Positions 9,409-17,572 of a DNA stretch of 64,000 nt are shown piece after piece. The stretch spans positions 1-64,000 of the forward strand of contig NZ_OBDO01000008.1 in assembly GCF_900215145.1 (NCBI RefSeq), read 5' to 3'. A program made the translations under genes and the position numbers. The notes beneath the pieces are model-generated. The model was not told the DNA's origin. It searched no databases and saw only the letters and a program-made list of their open reading frames with translations. Source of the DNA: Geodermatophilus sabuli (lineage in GTDB: Bacteria; Actinomycetota; Actinomycetes; Mycobacteriales; Geodermatophilaceae). The number at the start of each line of letters is the position of its first letter. The stretch's first letter is position 1.

Positions 9409-10692
9409 GTGAGCTCTCCCTCCCTCGTGGGCACGAGGCTGGACCCGGCCGCGTTCGAGGCGGCGGTGCGGGAGGCGGTCGGTCGCCTCACCGGCGTCGC
9501 CGAGCGGACCCCGCTGCAGCGCAACGCCCGCCTCTCCGCCGCCACCGGCGCCGACGTCTGGGTGAAGCGGGAGGACCTGCAGATCGGGCGCTCCTACAAG
9601 GTCCGCGGCGCCTACAACACGATCGCCGGACTCGACGCCGGCGCCCGCGCGGCCGGGGTCGTGTGCGCCAGCGCCGGCAACCACGGCCAGGGCGTCGCGT
9701 ACGCCTGCCGGGCGCTGGACGTCCACGGCTCGGTGTTCGTGCCGGGAACGACGCCCCGACAGAAGCGGGAGCGGATCCGCGCCCTGGGTGGGGACGCGGT
9801 GGAACTCGTCGTCGCCGGTGACTCCTACGACGAGGCGGCGGCCGCCGCGGCGGCGTTCGCCGAGCGCACCGGTGCCACCCTCGTGCCCGCCTTCGACGCC
9901 CCCTCGACCGTCGTCGGCCAGGCCACGGTGGCCGTCGAGGTGCTCGACCAGCTCCCCGTCCCGCCGGACGTCGTAGTGCTGCCCGTGGGCGGCGGCGGGC
10001 TGCTGGCCGGCTGCGGCACGTGGCTGCGGGCGCACAGCCCCGGCACCCGGCTCGTCGGCGTGGAACCGGCGGGCGCGGCGAGCATGGCCGCCGCCCTGGC
10101 CGCCGGGCGCCCGGTGGAGCTGGCGGAGCTGGACACGTTCGTCGACGGCGCCGCCGTCCGCCGGGTCGGCGACGTCACCCTGCCGCTGGTCCGCGACTGC
10201 GGCGCGGACCTGGTCGCCGTCCCCGAGGGCCAGATCTGCACCGAGATGCTCGACCTCTACCAGGTGGACGGCGTCATCGCCGAGCCGGCCGGTGCGCTGG
10301 CGCCGGCCGCCCTGACCGGCGGGCTGGTCGCGGTCGAGCCGGGGCAGACGGTCGTGTGCCTGCTCTCCGGGGGCAACAACGACGTCAGCCGGTACGCCGA
10401 GGTCGTCGAGCGGTCGCTGGTCCACCGCGGGCTGAAGCACTACTTCCTGGTGGAGTTCCCGCAGGAGCCCGGCGCGCTGCGCCGTTTCCTCGACGAGGTG
10501 CTCGGCCCCGACGACGACATCGTGCTGTTCGAGTACGTGAAGAGGGACAACCGGGAGACCGGCGCGGCGCTCACCGGCATCGAGATCGGCCGGGCCGGCG
10601 ACCTCCCCGGCCTGCTGGCGCGGATCGAGGCCAGCCCGCTGCGCATCCAGCACCTGGCTCCCGGCACCACGGCCTACCGCTTCCTCGTCTGA
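9409..10692 (+). CDS. ilvA: Threonine ammonia-lyase (threonine dehydratase), biosynthetic type
   Basis: A 427-residue PLP enzyme that converts threonine to 2-oxobutanoate for isoleucine synthesis. The PLP lysine is K64 in SYKVRGAYN; the phosphate loop SAGNHGQG and the glycine loop PVGGGGLLAG are present. The C-terminus carries one short ACT-like regulatory domain (KHYFLVEFPQ onward), which matches the compact IlvA form of about 420 residues rather than the two-domain E. coli form. GTG start at 9409, 46 nt after the upstream helicase; no T-box or attenuator is visible, so it may be read partly from upstream. Ends in a hairpin shared with the convergent VapBC operon. Confidence 0.92.
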   Translation: MSSPSLVGTRLDPAAFEAAVREAVGRLTGVAERTPLQRNARLSAATGADVWVKREDLQIGRSYKVRGAYNTIAGLDAGARAAGVVCASAGNHGQGVAYACRALDVHGSVFVPGTTPRQKRERIRALGGDAVELVVAGDSYDEAAAAAAAFAERTGATLVPAFDAPSTVVGQATVAVEVLDQLPVPPDVVVLPVGGGGLLAGCGTWLRAHSPGTRLVGVEPAGAASMAAALAAGRPVELAELDTFVDGAAVRRVGDVTLPLVRDCGADLVAVPEGQICTEMLDLYQVDGVIAEPAGALAPAALTGGLVAVEPGQTVVCLLSGGNNDVSRYAEVVERSLVHRGLKHYFLVEFPQEPGALRRFLDEVLGPDDDIVLFEYVKRDNRETGAALTGIEIGRAGDLPGLLARIEASPLRIQHLAPGTTAYRFLV

Positions 10693-10693
10693 C

Positions 10694-10715
10694 CCGGCGG
10701 CCGGCTCCCCGCCGG
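10694..10715. terminator. Hairpin between convergent ilvA and vapC
   Basis: CCGGCGG (10694-10700) pairs with CCGCCGG (10709-10715) around an 8-nt loop. It starts one base after the ilvA stop and lies 29 nt from the end of the convergent toxin gene. Confidence 0.5.
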
Positions 10716-10744
10716 ACCGTCTCCCTCCGGCTCCCACCGTGTGG

Positions 10745-11140
10745 TCACGCCGGGAGGAGGAAGTCGCAGGCCGGGCCACTCGCCCGGGCCAGGCGGCGGT
10801 CGAGGGTGAGGAGGGGTGCTCCGAGCTCCTCGGCCAGCGCCACGTAGGCGGCGGCGTACGCGGTGACCGTCGGGTGGAGCGCCCACACGCGGGGCGCCAG
10901 CGGCTCGAAGGGGAACGACGTCACGCTGAGCTGCACGAGGTCGTGGTGGGCCAGGATGGCGACATCGCGGCCCAGGCGCCCCCCGAGGACCGCCCGGCGC
11001 AGGGCGCCGGACACCTCGACCAGCAGGTGGCCGGGAGCGGCGAGCGCCTCGCCGCGGACCTGTCGGCGTACCCAGGTGCCCTCGTCGCCGCTGTCGACCA
11101 GGGCGGCCAGCACCGCGGAGGCGTCGACGACGAGCGTCAC
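10745..11140 (-). CDS. VapC-like PIN-domain toxin with one catalytic acid replaced
   Basis: A 131-residue PIN-domain protein, normally an Mg-dependent RNase toxin. Visible acids are D6 (VVDASAV), E42 (LVEVSGAL) and D114 (LTLDRRL). At the position where the family, including the paralogue at 33273-33665, has TAYD, this protein has TAYA: residue 96 is alanine (codon at 10853-10855). Loss of one of the four metal-binding acids may weaken or abolish RNase activity. It is encoded after its antitoxin, with a 4-nt overlap. Whether it is still toxic cannot be decided from sequence. Confidence 0.85.
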   Translation of the reverse strand: MTLVVDASAVLAALVDSGDEGTWVRRQVRGEALAAPGHLLVEVSGALRRAVLGGRLGRDVAILAHHDLVQLSVTSFPFEPLAPRVWALHPTVTAYAAAYVALAEELGAPLLTLDRRLARASGPACDFLLPA

Positions 11141-11373
11141 GGCCGGCCGGCGTCCCTGGCCTCCAGGATCTCCTCGGCGGACAACCGGGTGCCCGTGGCG
11201 CGCACCCGCTGCTCCACCCGCTCCCAGAGCTCGTCCGGGGCCGGCCGCTCGGCCAGCGCCTTCAGCTGCGCCCGGACGTACTCCTGCAGCGACTGGCCGG
11301 CGCGCGCCGCACGCGCCGCGAGGACGTCGCGCGTCTCGTCGGGTACGTCGCGGATCGTCATGGAGACGGGCAT
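11137..11373 (-). CDS. VapB/FitA-like antitoxin
   Basis: 78 residues. The N-terminus MPVSMTIRDVPDETRD followed by ARAGQSLQEYVRAQL is a ribbon-helix-helix DNA-binding unit; the C-terminal half (ELWERVEQ, SAEEILEARDAG) is the toxin-neutralising tail. It is first in the operon and overlaps the PIN toxin by ATGA. Autorepression through an upstream operator is expected. The region 11374-11420 contains TGCATGCACTCTGCATGC, a repeated TGCATGC that could be the operator. Confidence 0.82.
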   Translation of the reverse strand: MPVSMTIRDVPDETRDVLAARAARAGQSLQEYVRAQLKALAERPAPDELWERVEQRVRATGTRLSAEEILEARDAGRP

Positions 11374-11501
11374 GCCATCACTCTAGCTGCGTCGCATGCA
11401 CTCTGCATGCGGTGCCGTGACGCGGGCGTGGATGGTCGTTCCCAGGTTCGCGTTCTACCGTCGTCGTCCAGTCGTCGTCGATCCCGGGAGGGCCGCGCAC
11501 C

Positions 11502-12605
11502 GTGGACGAGGCGCTCGACCCCACCGGAGCCGTCGCCGACCTGGCCGGCACCCGCCAGGTCCACCTCCTGGAGCCCGGCGACCCCGAGCGGATCGGGCCG
11601 TACACGCTGATGTGCCGGCTGCCCCGCGGCGGCCAGGGCGCCGACGTCTTCGTGGGCTCCACCGGGGACGACGGCCCGCTGGTGGTCATCAAGCGGCTGC
11701 CCGAGGCCGCACCCGAGCTGGCCCGCAAGCGGCTGGCCCGCGAGGTGGAGAACGCCGCCCGGGTGAAGAGCTCGCGGGTGGCCCGGATCGTCGACCAGGA
11801 CCTCGCCGCCGGCGCGCCCTACTACGTGCAGGAGTACGTGTCCGGCACGCCGCTGGACGAGTTCCTGGCCCACCGCTCGGCCGGGCTCAACGCCGAGGAG
11901 CTGCGCCGCATCGCCATCGGCCTGCTCCGCGCGCTGCGAGACGTGCACGCCGCCGGCGTCGTCCACCGGGACGTCAAGCCAGGCAACATCATCATCTCCG
12001 GCAGCGACGTGTGGCTGGTCGACTTCGGGATCAGCCGGTACATCGGCCCCGAGCCGCCGTCGGGCACCGCGACCACCGGCATGGCGGTGCTGGGCACGAA
12101 GCTGTTCGCCAGCCCCGAGCAGCTGCAGGGCGCCGCGCTCACCGAGGCCAGCGACCTCTACAGCTGGGGCATGGTGATCGCCTTCGCCGCGGGGGCGGAG
12201 CACCCGGTCGACCCGGACGACACCATGTCCGACTCCGACTACTTCCTCGCCCTGCGCGGCGGCCGGCTCAACCTGTCGCGGGTGCCGCCCAACCTGCTCG
12301 ACAGCGTCAGCCAGGCGCTGCGGTACGCCCCGGAGAAGCGGCCGTCGGTGGCGCAGCTGGCCCGGCAGGTCGAGCAGCAGACCCGCTGGCTGGGCGGCAC
12401 CTCGCAGATCCCCGACCCGCGGACGACGATGCGCGACCTGCAGTCGGTGGGCGCGGTGGTCGAGGCCGCGCGCTACGAACTGGCCCGGCTGGAGCGGGCG
12501 ATCGCCGACACCCGGACCGGGTTCGCCGCCGCCGTCGCGGTCGCCGTCCTGCTCGGGATCATCGCCGGGCTCGTCCTGGCGGTCCTCTACCACGTCGTCC
12601 TCTGA
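11502..12605 (+). CDS. Membrane-anchored Ser/Thr protein kinase (first gene of the GTPase conflict operon)
   Basis: 367 residues. N-terminal kinase domain: glycine loop RGGQGADVF near 42-50, ATP lysine K64 (VVIKRLP), catalytic loop HRDVKPGN at 155-162, DFG at 174-176 and APE-like SPEQ. The last 25 residues form one transmembrane helix (AVAVLLGIIAGLVLAVLY), so the kinase is tail-anchored, with no PASTA or other outer domain. GTG start at 11502. It is followed by a 45-residue membrane peptide and by the GTPase-GAP1 pair, an arrangement in which kinases are thought to regulate the NTPase. Its stop lies inside a 17-bp tandem duplication. Confidence 0.88.
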   Translation: MDEALDPTGAVADLAGTRQVHLLEPGDPERIGPYTLMCRLPRGGQGADVFVGSTGDDGPLVVIKRLPEAAPELARKRLAREVENAARVKSSRVARIVDQDLAAGAPYYVQEYVSGTPLDEFLAHRSAGLNAEELRRIAIGLLRALRDVHAAGVVHRDVKPGNIIISGSDVWLVDFGISRYIGPEPPSGTATTGMAVLGTKLFASPEQLQGAALTEASDLYSWGMVIAFAAGAEHPVDPDDTMSDSDYFLALRGGRLNLSRVPPNLLDSVSQALRYAPEKRPSVAQLARQVEQQTRWLGGTSQIPDPRTTMRDLQSVGAVVEAARYELARLERAIADTRTGFAAAVAVAVLLGIIAGLVLAVLYHVVL

Positions 12606-12625
12606 CCCACGTCGTCCTCTGACCC
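12592..12625 (+). repeat. 17-bp tandem duplication spanning the kinase stop codon
   Basis: ACGTCGTCCTCTGACCC occurs twice without a gap (12592-12608, 12609-12625), and a third partial copy (ACGTC) follows. The first copy encodes the last residues and the TGA, so the duplication lengthens only the untranslated spacer. Confidence 0.85.
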
Positions 12626-12665
12626 ACGTCCCCTCACCCACCGTCCCCCGAGGAGGCCACCGCCT

Positions 12666-12803
12666 GTGTCCGGCATGTACGAGCGGGCGCTCGCCCAGCA
12701 GCGCCTGGACGCGCGACGGCACCGCTACCGCGAGCGGCAGCGCGTGCTGCTGGCGGTGTTCTGCGCGACCGCCGTCGTCTTCTTCGTCCTCTTCGTCCGC
12801 TGA
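12666..12803 (+). CDS. Small single-pass membrane protein (45 aa)
   Basis: GTG start at 12666 preceded by GAGGAG; stop TGA 12801-12803. The first half is highly basic and helical (QQRLDARRHRYRERQRV) and the second half is one hydrophobic helix ending in FVLFVR. It lies between the kinase and the GTPase, 7 nt before the latter, so it is probably part of the operon. No family is recognised. Its size and topology suggest a small membrane-associated adaptor or effector, which is inference. Confidence 0.65.
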   Translation: MSGMYERALAQQRLDARRHRYRERQRVLLAVFCATAVVFFVLFVR

Positions 12804-12810
12804 GCCGGCG

Positions 12811-13983
12811 ATGAAGCGTCGCGTCTGCCCGCGCTGCCTGGAGCCGCTGGTCACCCCGGTGTGGCGGGACGCCGCCGGGGTGCCGCGGCGCCCGCCGGTC
12901 GAGCGGCGCAGCCGCTGGCAGCGCCTGCTGGAGCCGCTGCGGACCGCCGAGATGGCGCCGCCACCCACCCCCAGGGACGCCGCCGTCGCGGCCGCGGCCA
13001 GCGTCAGCCCCACCTGCCCGAACGGGCACCGGCTGCCGCCGGCCTACCTGGAGCGCCCGACGATCGTCGTGGGCCTGGTCGGGCTGACCGGCGCGTCGAA
13101 GAGCACGTACCTGACCGTCCTGATCGACCTGCTGCACGAGGGGGCGCTGGCGCCGCTCGGCATCTCCGTGGAGATGGACGAGGAGAGCGCGGCTCGCTTC
13201 GACGACTACCGCTACCGGCTCATGGTGCAGCGCCGGCAGCTGCCGCTGACCCTGCCGCTGCTGGGCGAGGGCAGCTCACCGGAGCCGTTCATGCTCGTGC
13301 TACGCGGCACCGGGCGGGGCGGCGCCGAGCGGGCGGTCAACCTGGTCTTCTTCGACGCCTCCGGCGAGCAGCTCTACCGCGCCGAGGACATGGGCCAGTA
13401 CGGGAAGTTCCTCTACGCGGCGTCGTCGGTGCTGGTGCTGCTCTCCCCCGGCGTCTTCCCGCGGCTGCGGCACCTGGCCGACCCGGGCGAGGAGTCGATG
13501 GGTCTGGCCCGGCACACCCAGATGGTGGTGAACCTGGCCAACCTGCTGCGCACCGCGCGCAACCTGCACCCGGACAGCCCGCTGGCGGGCGTCTCGGCGT
13601 CGGTCGTCGTCACCAAGGCCGACAAGCTGCGCGGCCTGCCCGACTTCCCCGCCGGCGCGCTGCGCGACACCGACCTGGCCGCGATGCCCCTGGCGCACTG
13701 GTTCGCCGACGTGCGGTCCACCAGCTCCCGACTGGTCGACTTCCTCGAGGTCAACGGCGGCTCGAACCTGCTGACCGCGGTGCTCAACCGGCTGCCGCGG
13801 CCCACCGTGCACGCGGTGTCGGCCACCGGCGCCGACGCGCGCGACGGCGGCTACCCGGAGATCTCCCCGGTGGGCTGCCTGGACCCGCTGCTGGTGCTGC
13901 TGGCCCGGCACGGCTTCCTGTCCGAGGAGGGGCTGGACCCGGAGGAGGCCGGCTCGGCTCTGCGCGGCGAGTGGTTCGGATGA
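12811..13983 (+). CDS. TRAFAC-like GTPase with N-terminal zinc ribbon (GAP1-associated)
   Basis: 390 residues. A zinc-ribbon-like start (C6-x2-C9 and C69-PNG-H73) is followed by a P-loop GTPase: G1 motif GLTGASKS at 91-98, a DxxG-type FFDASGEQ near 177 and a TKAD specificity motif near 270. The sixth G1 residue is serine instead of the usual glycine, an unusual P-loop. The gene overlaps the next one, a GAP1-type protein, by ATGA. GTPase-GAP1 pairs are the core of the NTP-dependent conflict systems described computationally in actinobacteria and other multicellular bacteria. The nucleotide specificity is inferred from the TKAD motif. Confidence 0.8.
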   Translation: MKRRVCPRCLEPLVTPVWRDAAGVPRRPPVERRSRWQRLLEPLRTAEMAPPPTPRDAAVAAAASVSPTCPNGHRLPPAYLERPTIVVGLVGLTGASKSTYLTVLIDLLHEGALAPLGISVEMDEESAARFDDYRYRLMVQRRQLPLTLPLLGEGSSPEPFMLVLRGTGRGGAERAVNLVFFDASGEQLYRAEDMGQYGKFLYAASSVLVLLSPGVFPRLRHLADPGEESMGLARHTQMVVNLANLLRTARNLHPDSPLAGVSASVVVTKADKLRGLPDFPAGALRDTDLAAMPLAHWFADVRSTSSRLVDFLEVNGGSNLLTAVLNRLPRPTVHAVSATGADARDGGYPEISPVGCLDPLLVLLARHGFLSEEGLDPEEAGSALRGEWFG

Positions 13984-15644
13984 GCGGCCGGGCGTACCCG
14001 CAGGCGGTCTACACCTCCGCGCCGCGGACCCTGGAGGGGCCGGGCTTCGGCGTCTTCGCCCACTCCCCCGACTGGCCGGCGGAGGTGGGCCGCACGCGCA
14101 AGGCGCTCGGCGCGCTGGTCGGCTTCACCCCGGACGCGGGCGAGGCCTTCGGCCTGGTGCAGCGCGGCGCCGGCCGGCTGCTCTACCGCAAGGTGGCGGC
14201 CCGCACCGACGGTTTCGGCCGGCCCGGCAACTACCTGGTGCACCTGCTGTGGGACGACGGCGACCGGCTGGGCCTGCGCGACCTGCTGGCGCTGCGCCGC
14301 ACCGGCCGCTTCCTCGACGGGCTCGACGCGGACGCCGCCCCGACCGCGGAGCTGCCGCCGCTGCGGGTGCCGCCGGCCGAGCGCACCGTGCCGGCCCTCA
14401 CCGCCGACGACGTGGACGCCCTCACCCCGTGCCTGGCGCTGCTGCTGGCCGCGCTCGCCGACGGATCGGGGGCGTGCACCCTGCCGCGGCGGACGCCGTC
14501 GGGCCGGGAGGTCGCCGACGTCGTCGCCGCCGTGCTGCCGCGGGGGCTGACCGCCGACGTCTCGCTGACCTCCGATCCGCAGGCCGACGACGGCGACACC
14601 GCCGCGGTGGCGGTCGCCCTCGGGGACGGGCCGGCCGGGGCGGCCGCCGGTCCGGTCGACACCGAGCGGGCGGGCTCGCTGCTGGCCGCGGCCAGCAAGG
14701 GCTACCTGCCGCCGGACACGATCGGCGACCTGCGCGCGCTGGACGCGTGGCTCTTCGCCGACGAGTGGGCCGAGCAGGACGCCGCCGACCTGACCGCGGA
14801 ACAGGTGGCCTGCGTGCTCGGGTCCGACGCCGCCGCGCGCTGGCTGACCCGCGGGCGCAACTCCGCCGACGCGCTGACCCTCGCCGCGGCCGAACCGCAG
14901 GTGTCCACCGCGCTGCGGACGTCGGTGCGCCGGTCGGCGGCGGTCGCCCGGCGGGTGCGGGCCGAGGTGCTGGCCCGGCTGCTCGACGAGGTGTTCGACG
15001 GCGCCGACGGGCCGGACGAGGCGGCCGTCGCGGTCGCCGGGCTGACCCAGGGTGACCTGTGCGAGGCCCTCGCCGAGGAGGTGCGGAGTGGCCGGCGGAT
15101 CGCCCACCTCGACCGCGCGGCCGGGCTGCTCGTCGAGCAGGCGCTCAGCCTCGGGGTCCGGCTGCCGCTGCTGCGGCTGACCGACGACCGGTGGGAGCTG
15201 GCCCTGCTGGCGTCCCGGCGGCGGGTGGTCGGCGACGCGCTGGAGGCGCAGTGGCGCGCGGACGGCGGCTGGGAGGAGGAGCACCGGGCGCTGCTGGGGC
15301 ACCTGCTGGTGGCCGACGTCGGCTGGCTGGCCCGGCTGGAGCCGCTGGTGCCGGCGTCCGGGCTGCCGCCGGTGCTGCGCTGGGCCGCGCTGCGGATGGA
15401 CGTCGCCGGGGTGGAGAAGCTGGCCGCCGCGGTCGCCGTCGGGGCCACCGCCGGGCAGGGGTGGGCGCTGCGCGAGGTCGTGTTCGGCTCGGAGCTGCCG
15501 GCGCGCGACGTCGACGCGATCCTCGGCCGCTCGCTGGCGCTGCTGCTGGTCGACGACGGCTGGCCCGCGGACCTGGCGGAGTCCTTCGCCCGCAGCCGCG
15601 GCGCCGCCGACGACGTCCCCCGCCGGCGCCGCCGCCGCGACTGA
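13980..15644 (+). CDS. GTPase-associated protein 1 (GAP1-N/GAP1-M type)
   Basis: 554 residues, ATG at 13980 inside the GTPase stop. The N-terminal part (YTSAPRTLEGPGFGVFAHSPDWP, then NYLVHLLWDD near 84-93) has the GAP1-N signature. The alpha-helical, Leu/Ala-rich middle and end match the GAP1-M/C region. There is no membrane segment and no nuclease motif. GAP1 proteins occur almost always beside a TRAFAC-type GTPase, as here, and are thought to couple NTPase switching to an effector. No separate effector follows; the operon ends in a hairpin 40 nt downstream. The role is inferred from the family. Confidence 0.8.
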   Translation: MSGRAYPQAVYTSAPRTLEGPGFGVFAHSPDWPAEVGRTRKALGALVGFTPDAGEAFGLVQRGAGRLLYRKVAARTDGFGRPGNYLVHLLWDDGDRLGLRDLLALRRTGRFLDGLDADAAPTAELPPLRVPPAERTVPALTADDVDALTPCLALLLAALADGSGACTLPRRTPSGREVADVVAAVLPRGLTADVSLTSDPQADDGDTAAVAVALGDGPAGAAAGPVDTERAGSLLAAASKGYLPPDTIGDLRALDAWLFADEWAEQDAADLTAEQVACVLGSDAAARWLTRGRNSADALTLAAAEPQVSTALRTSVRRSAAVARRVRAEVLARLLDEVFDGADGPDEAAVAVAGLTQGDLCEALAEEVRSGRRIAHLDRAAGLLVEQALSLGVRLPLLRLTDDRWELALLASRRRVVGDALEAQWRADGGWEEEHRALLGHLLVADVGWLARLEPLVPASGLPPVLRWAALRMDVAGVEKLAAAVAVGATAGQGWALREVVFGSELPARDVDAILGRSLALLLVDDGWPADLAESFARSRGAADDVPRRRRRRD

Positions 15645-15683
15645 GCCGGACCGCCCCGCCGGCACGGCTGACCGGACCTCGCC

Positions 15684-15721
15684 GCAGGGCGGTGTCCTCC
15701 TGCAGGAGAACACCGCCCTGC
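15684..15721. terminator. Hairpin ending the kinase-GTPase-GAP1 operon
   Basis: A 12-bp perfect stem (GCAGGGCGGTGT, 15684-15695, with 15710-15721) encloses a 14-nt loop that itself holds the palindrome CTCCTGCAGGAG. Confidence 0.8.
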
Positions 15722-15847
15722 CCAGCTCGGTCGAGCGTCCGCGGAGTGTGTCCCACCCCTCGTCCCCACCGGGACCTTGGGCCCGGTTGTGGACGGTCTC
15801 TTCTCGTTAACGTCGGCCGTCAAGGGGACCGACAGCGAGGAGAGCAC

Positions 15848-17530
15848 GTGAGCCAAGCCGTGCACGACCGTCCACTCCACTCCGTGCCCGCCGACGGCGG
15901 TGAGGACGTCGCCGCGGGAGCGACCGCCGGCCGGCTCGGTGGGGTCGCCGCGCTGCTGGGGAGGCCGCAGGCGATCGCGGCCGAGACCGTGCAACTCGGC
16001 CGGGACCTCGTCGAGATCGTCCGCGGGACCGACCGCATCACGCCGTCCCCGAGGGACCGGCGGTTCGCCGACCCGGCGTGGACGGACAACCCCGGCTACC
16101 GGCGGCTCGGCCAGGGCTACCTCGCCTGGGCATCGGCGCTGCAGCGCCTCGTCGACCGGCTGGAGGCCGACGGCGGGGACTGGCGGGACGTCGAGCGCGC
16201 CCGCTTCACCATCAACGCCCTGACCAGCGCGGCGGCGCCCACCAACACGCTGCTGGGCAACCCGGCCGCGCTCAAGCGGGTGCTCGAGACCGGTGGCGGC
16301 AGCGTCGTCCGCGGGGCCAAGGCGCTGGTGGACGACGTCCTGCACAACGGCGGGCTGCCGTCCCAGACCGACCGCTCGGCCTTCCAGGTGGGCCGCAACC
16401 TCGGCATGACCCCGGGCGCGGTGGTCTACCGCGACGACGTCATCGAGCTCATCCAGTACTCGCCGTCGACCGAGCGGGTCCGCGAGCGGCCGTTGCTCGT
16501 CGTCCCGCCGCCGATCGGCCGCTTCTACTTCCTGGACCTCCGCCCCGGCCGCAGCTTCGTCGAGCACGCCGTCGCCCAGGGGCTCCAGGTCTTCATGATC
16601 AGCTGGCGGAACCCGACGCGGAAGCAGGCCCACTGGGACCTCGACACCTACGCCGAGCGGGTCCGCCGCGCGGTCGCGGTGGCCCGGCAGGTCACCGGCT
16701 CCCCCGACGTGAACACGGTCGGGTTCTGCGCCGGCGGCATCGTCATGAGCACGCTGCTCAACCACCTGGCCGCCGTCGAGGACCCGAGCGTCCACAGCGC
16801 CACCTTCGGGGTCACGCTCCTGGACTTCCACGCCCCGGCACCGATCGGCGCCTTCGCCGGGAGGTCCACGGTGGGCCTGGCGCGGCGGCTGTCGCGCACC
16901 CGCGGGGTCATCCCGGCCCGGTCGATGGGCAGCGTCTTCACCTGGATGCGGCCCGACGACCTGGTGTTCGGCTACCTCGTCAACCAGTGGCTGATGGGTG
17001 AGGCCCCGCCGGCGTTCGACGTCCTGGAGTGGAACGCCGACGGCACCAACCTGCCGGCCGCGCTGCACGAGGACTTCCTGCGCGTCTTCCGGGAGAACAC
17101 GCTGACCCTGCCGGGCGAGGAGACGGTGCTCGGCAGCCCGGTGGACCTGGGCCGGATCACCGTGCCGACGTACGTCGTCGGGGCCCTCACCGACCACATC
17201 ACCCCGTGGAAGGGCACCTACCGCACCACGCACCTGCTGTCGGGCCCCACCGAGTTCGTGCTCAGCTCCAGCGGCCACATCCAGAGCCTGGTCAACCCGC
17301 CGGGCAACCCGAGGATGAGCTACTGGACCGGCGGTACCCCCGGCCCCGATCCCGAGGAGTGGCGCGCGCAGGCCGAGCGGCACACCGGCAGCTGGTGGGA
17401 GCACTGGGCGGAGTGGGCCGTCGCCCGGTCCGGCGACGAGGTGCCCGCCCCGCAGGAGCTGGGCAGCGAGGACCACCCGGCGCAGGAGGCGGCACCGGGC
17501 CTCTACGTGCTGGACCGGGTGCCGGCCTGA
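15848..17530 (+). CDS. phaC: Class I poly(3-hydroxyalkanoate) synthase
   Basis: 560 residues, GTG at 15848 with GAGGAG 5 nt upstream. The enzyme polymerises hydroxyacyl-CoA into storage polyester on granule surfaces. The catalytic triad is clear: C294 in the lipase-like box GFCAGG, D449 in ALTDHITPW, and H477 in SSSGHIQS. YRDDVIELIQY and the SWRNPT motif are typical of class I synthases. The length is normal. No phasin or PhaA/PhaB gene lies nearby, so monomer supply is encoded elsewhere. The gene is monocistronic between two hairpins. Confidence 0.93.
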   Translation: MSQAVHDRPLHSVPADGGEDVAAGATAGRLGGVAALLGRPQAIAAETVQLGRDLVEIVRGTDRITPSPRDRRFADPAWTDNPGYRRLGQGYLAWASALQRLVDRLEADGGDWRDVERARFTINALTSAAAPTNTLLGNPAALKRVLETGGGSVVRGAKALVDDVLHNGGLPSQTDRSAFQVGRNLGMTPGAVVYRDDVIELIQYSPSTERVRERPLLVVPPPIGRFYFLDLRPGRSFVEHAVAQGLQVFMISWRNPTRKQAHWDLDTYAERVRRAVAVARQVTGSPDVNTVGFCAGGIVMSTLLNHLAAVEDPSVHSATFGVTLLDFHAPAPIGAFAGRSTVGLARRLSRTRGVIPARSMGSVFTWMRPDDLVFGYLVNQWLMGEAPPAFDVLEWNADGTNLPAALHEDFLRVFRENTLTLPGEETVLGSPVDLGRITVPTYVVGALTDHITPWKGTYRTTHLLSGPTEFVLSSSGHIQSLVNPPGNPRMSYWTGGTPGPDPEEWRAQAERHTGSWWEHWAEWAVARSGDEVPAPQELGSEDHPAQEAAPGLYVLDRVPA

Positions 17531-17536
17531 GCCGCC

Positions 17537-17566
17537 GCGGCCGGCGCCGCACCCGGTGCCGGCCGC
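17537..17566. terminator. Bidirectional hairpin between phaC and the phytochrome gene
   Basis: GCGGCCGGC (17537-17545) pairs with GCCGGCCGC (17558-17566), and three further inner pairs (one G-T) give a 12-bp stem with a 6-nt loop. It lies between two convergent stop codons. Confidence 0.75.
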
Positions 17567-17572
17567 TCCCCG

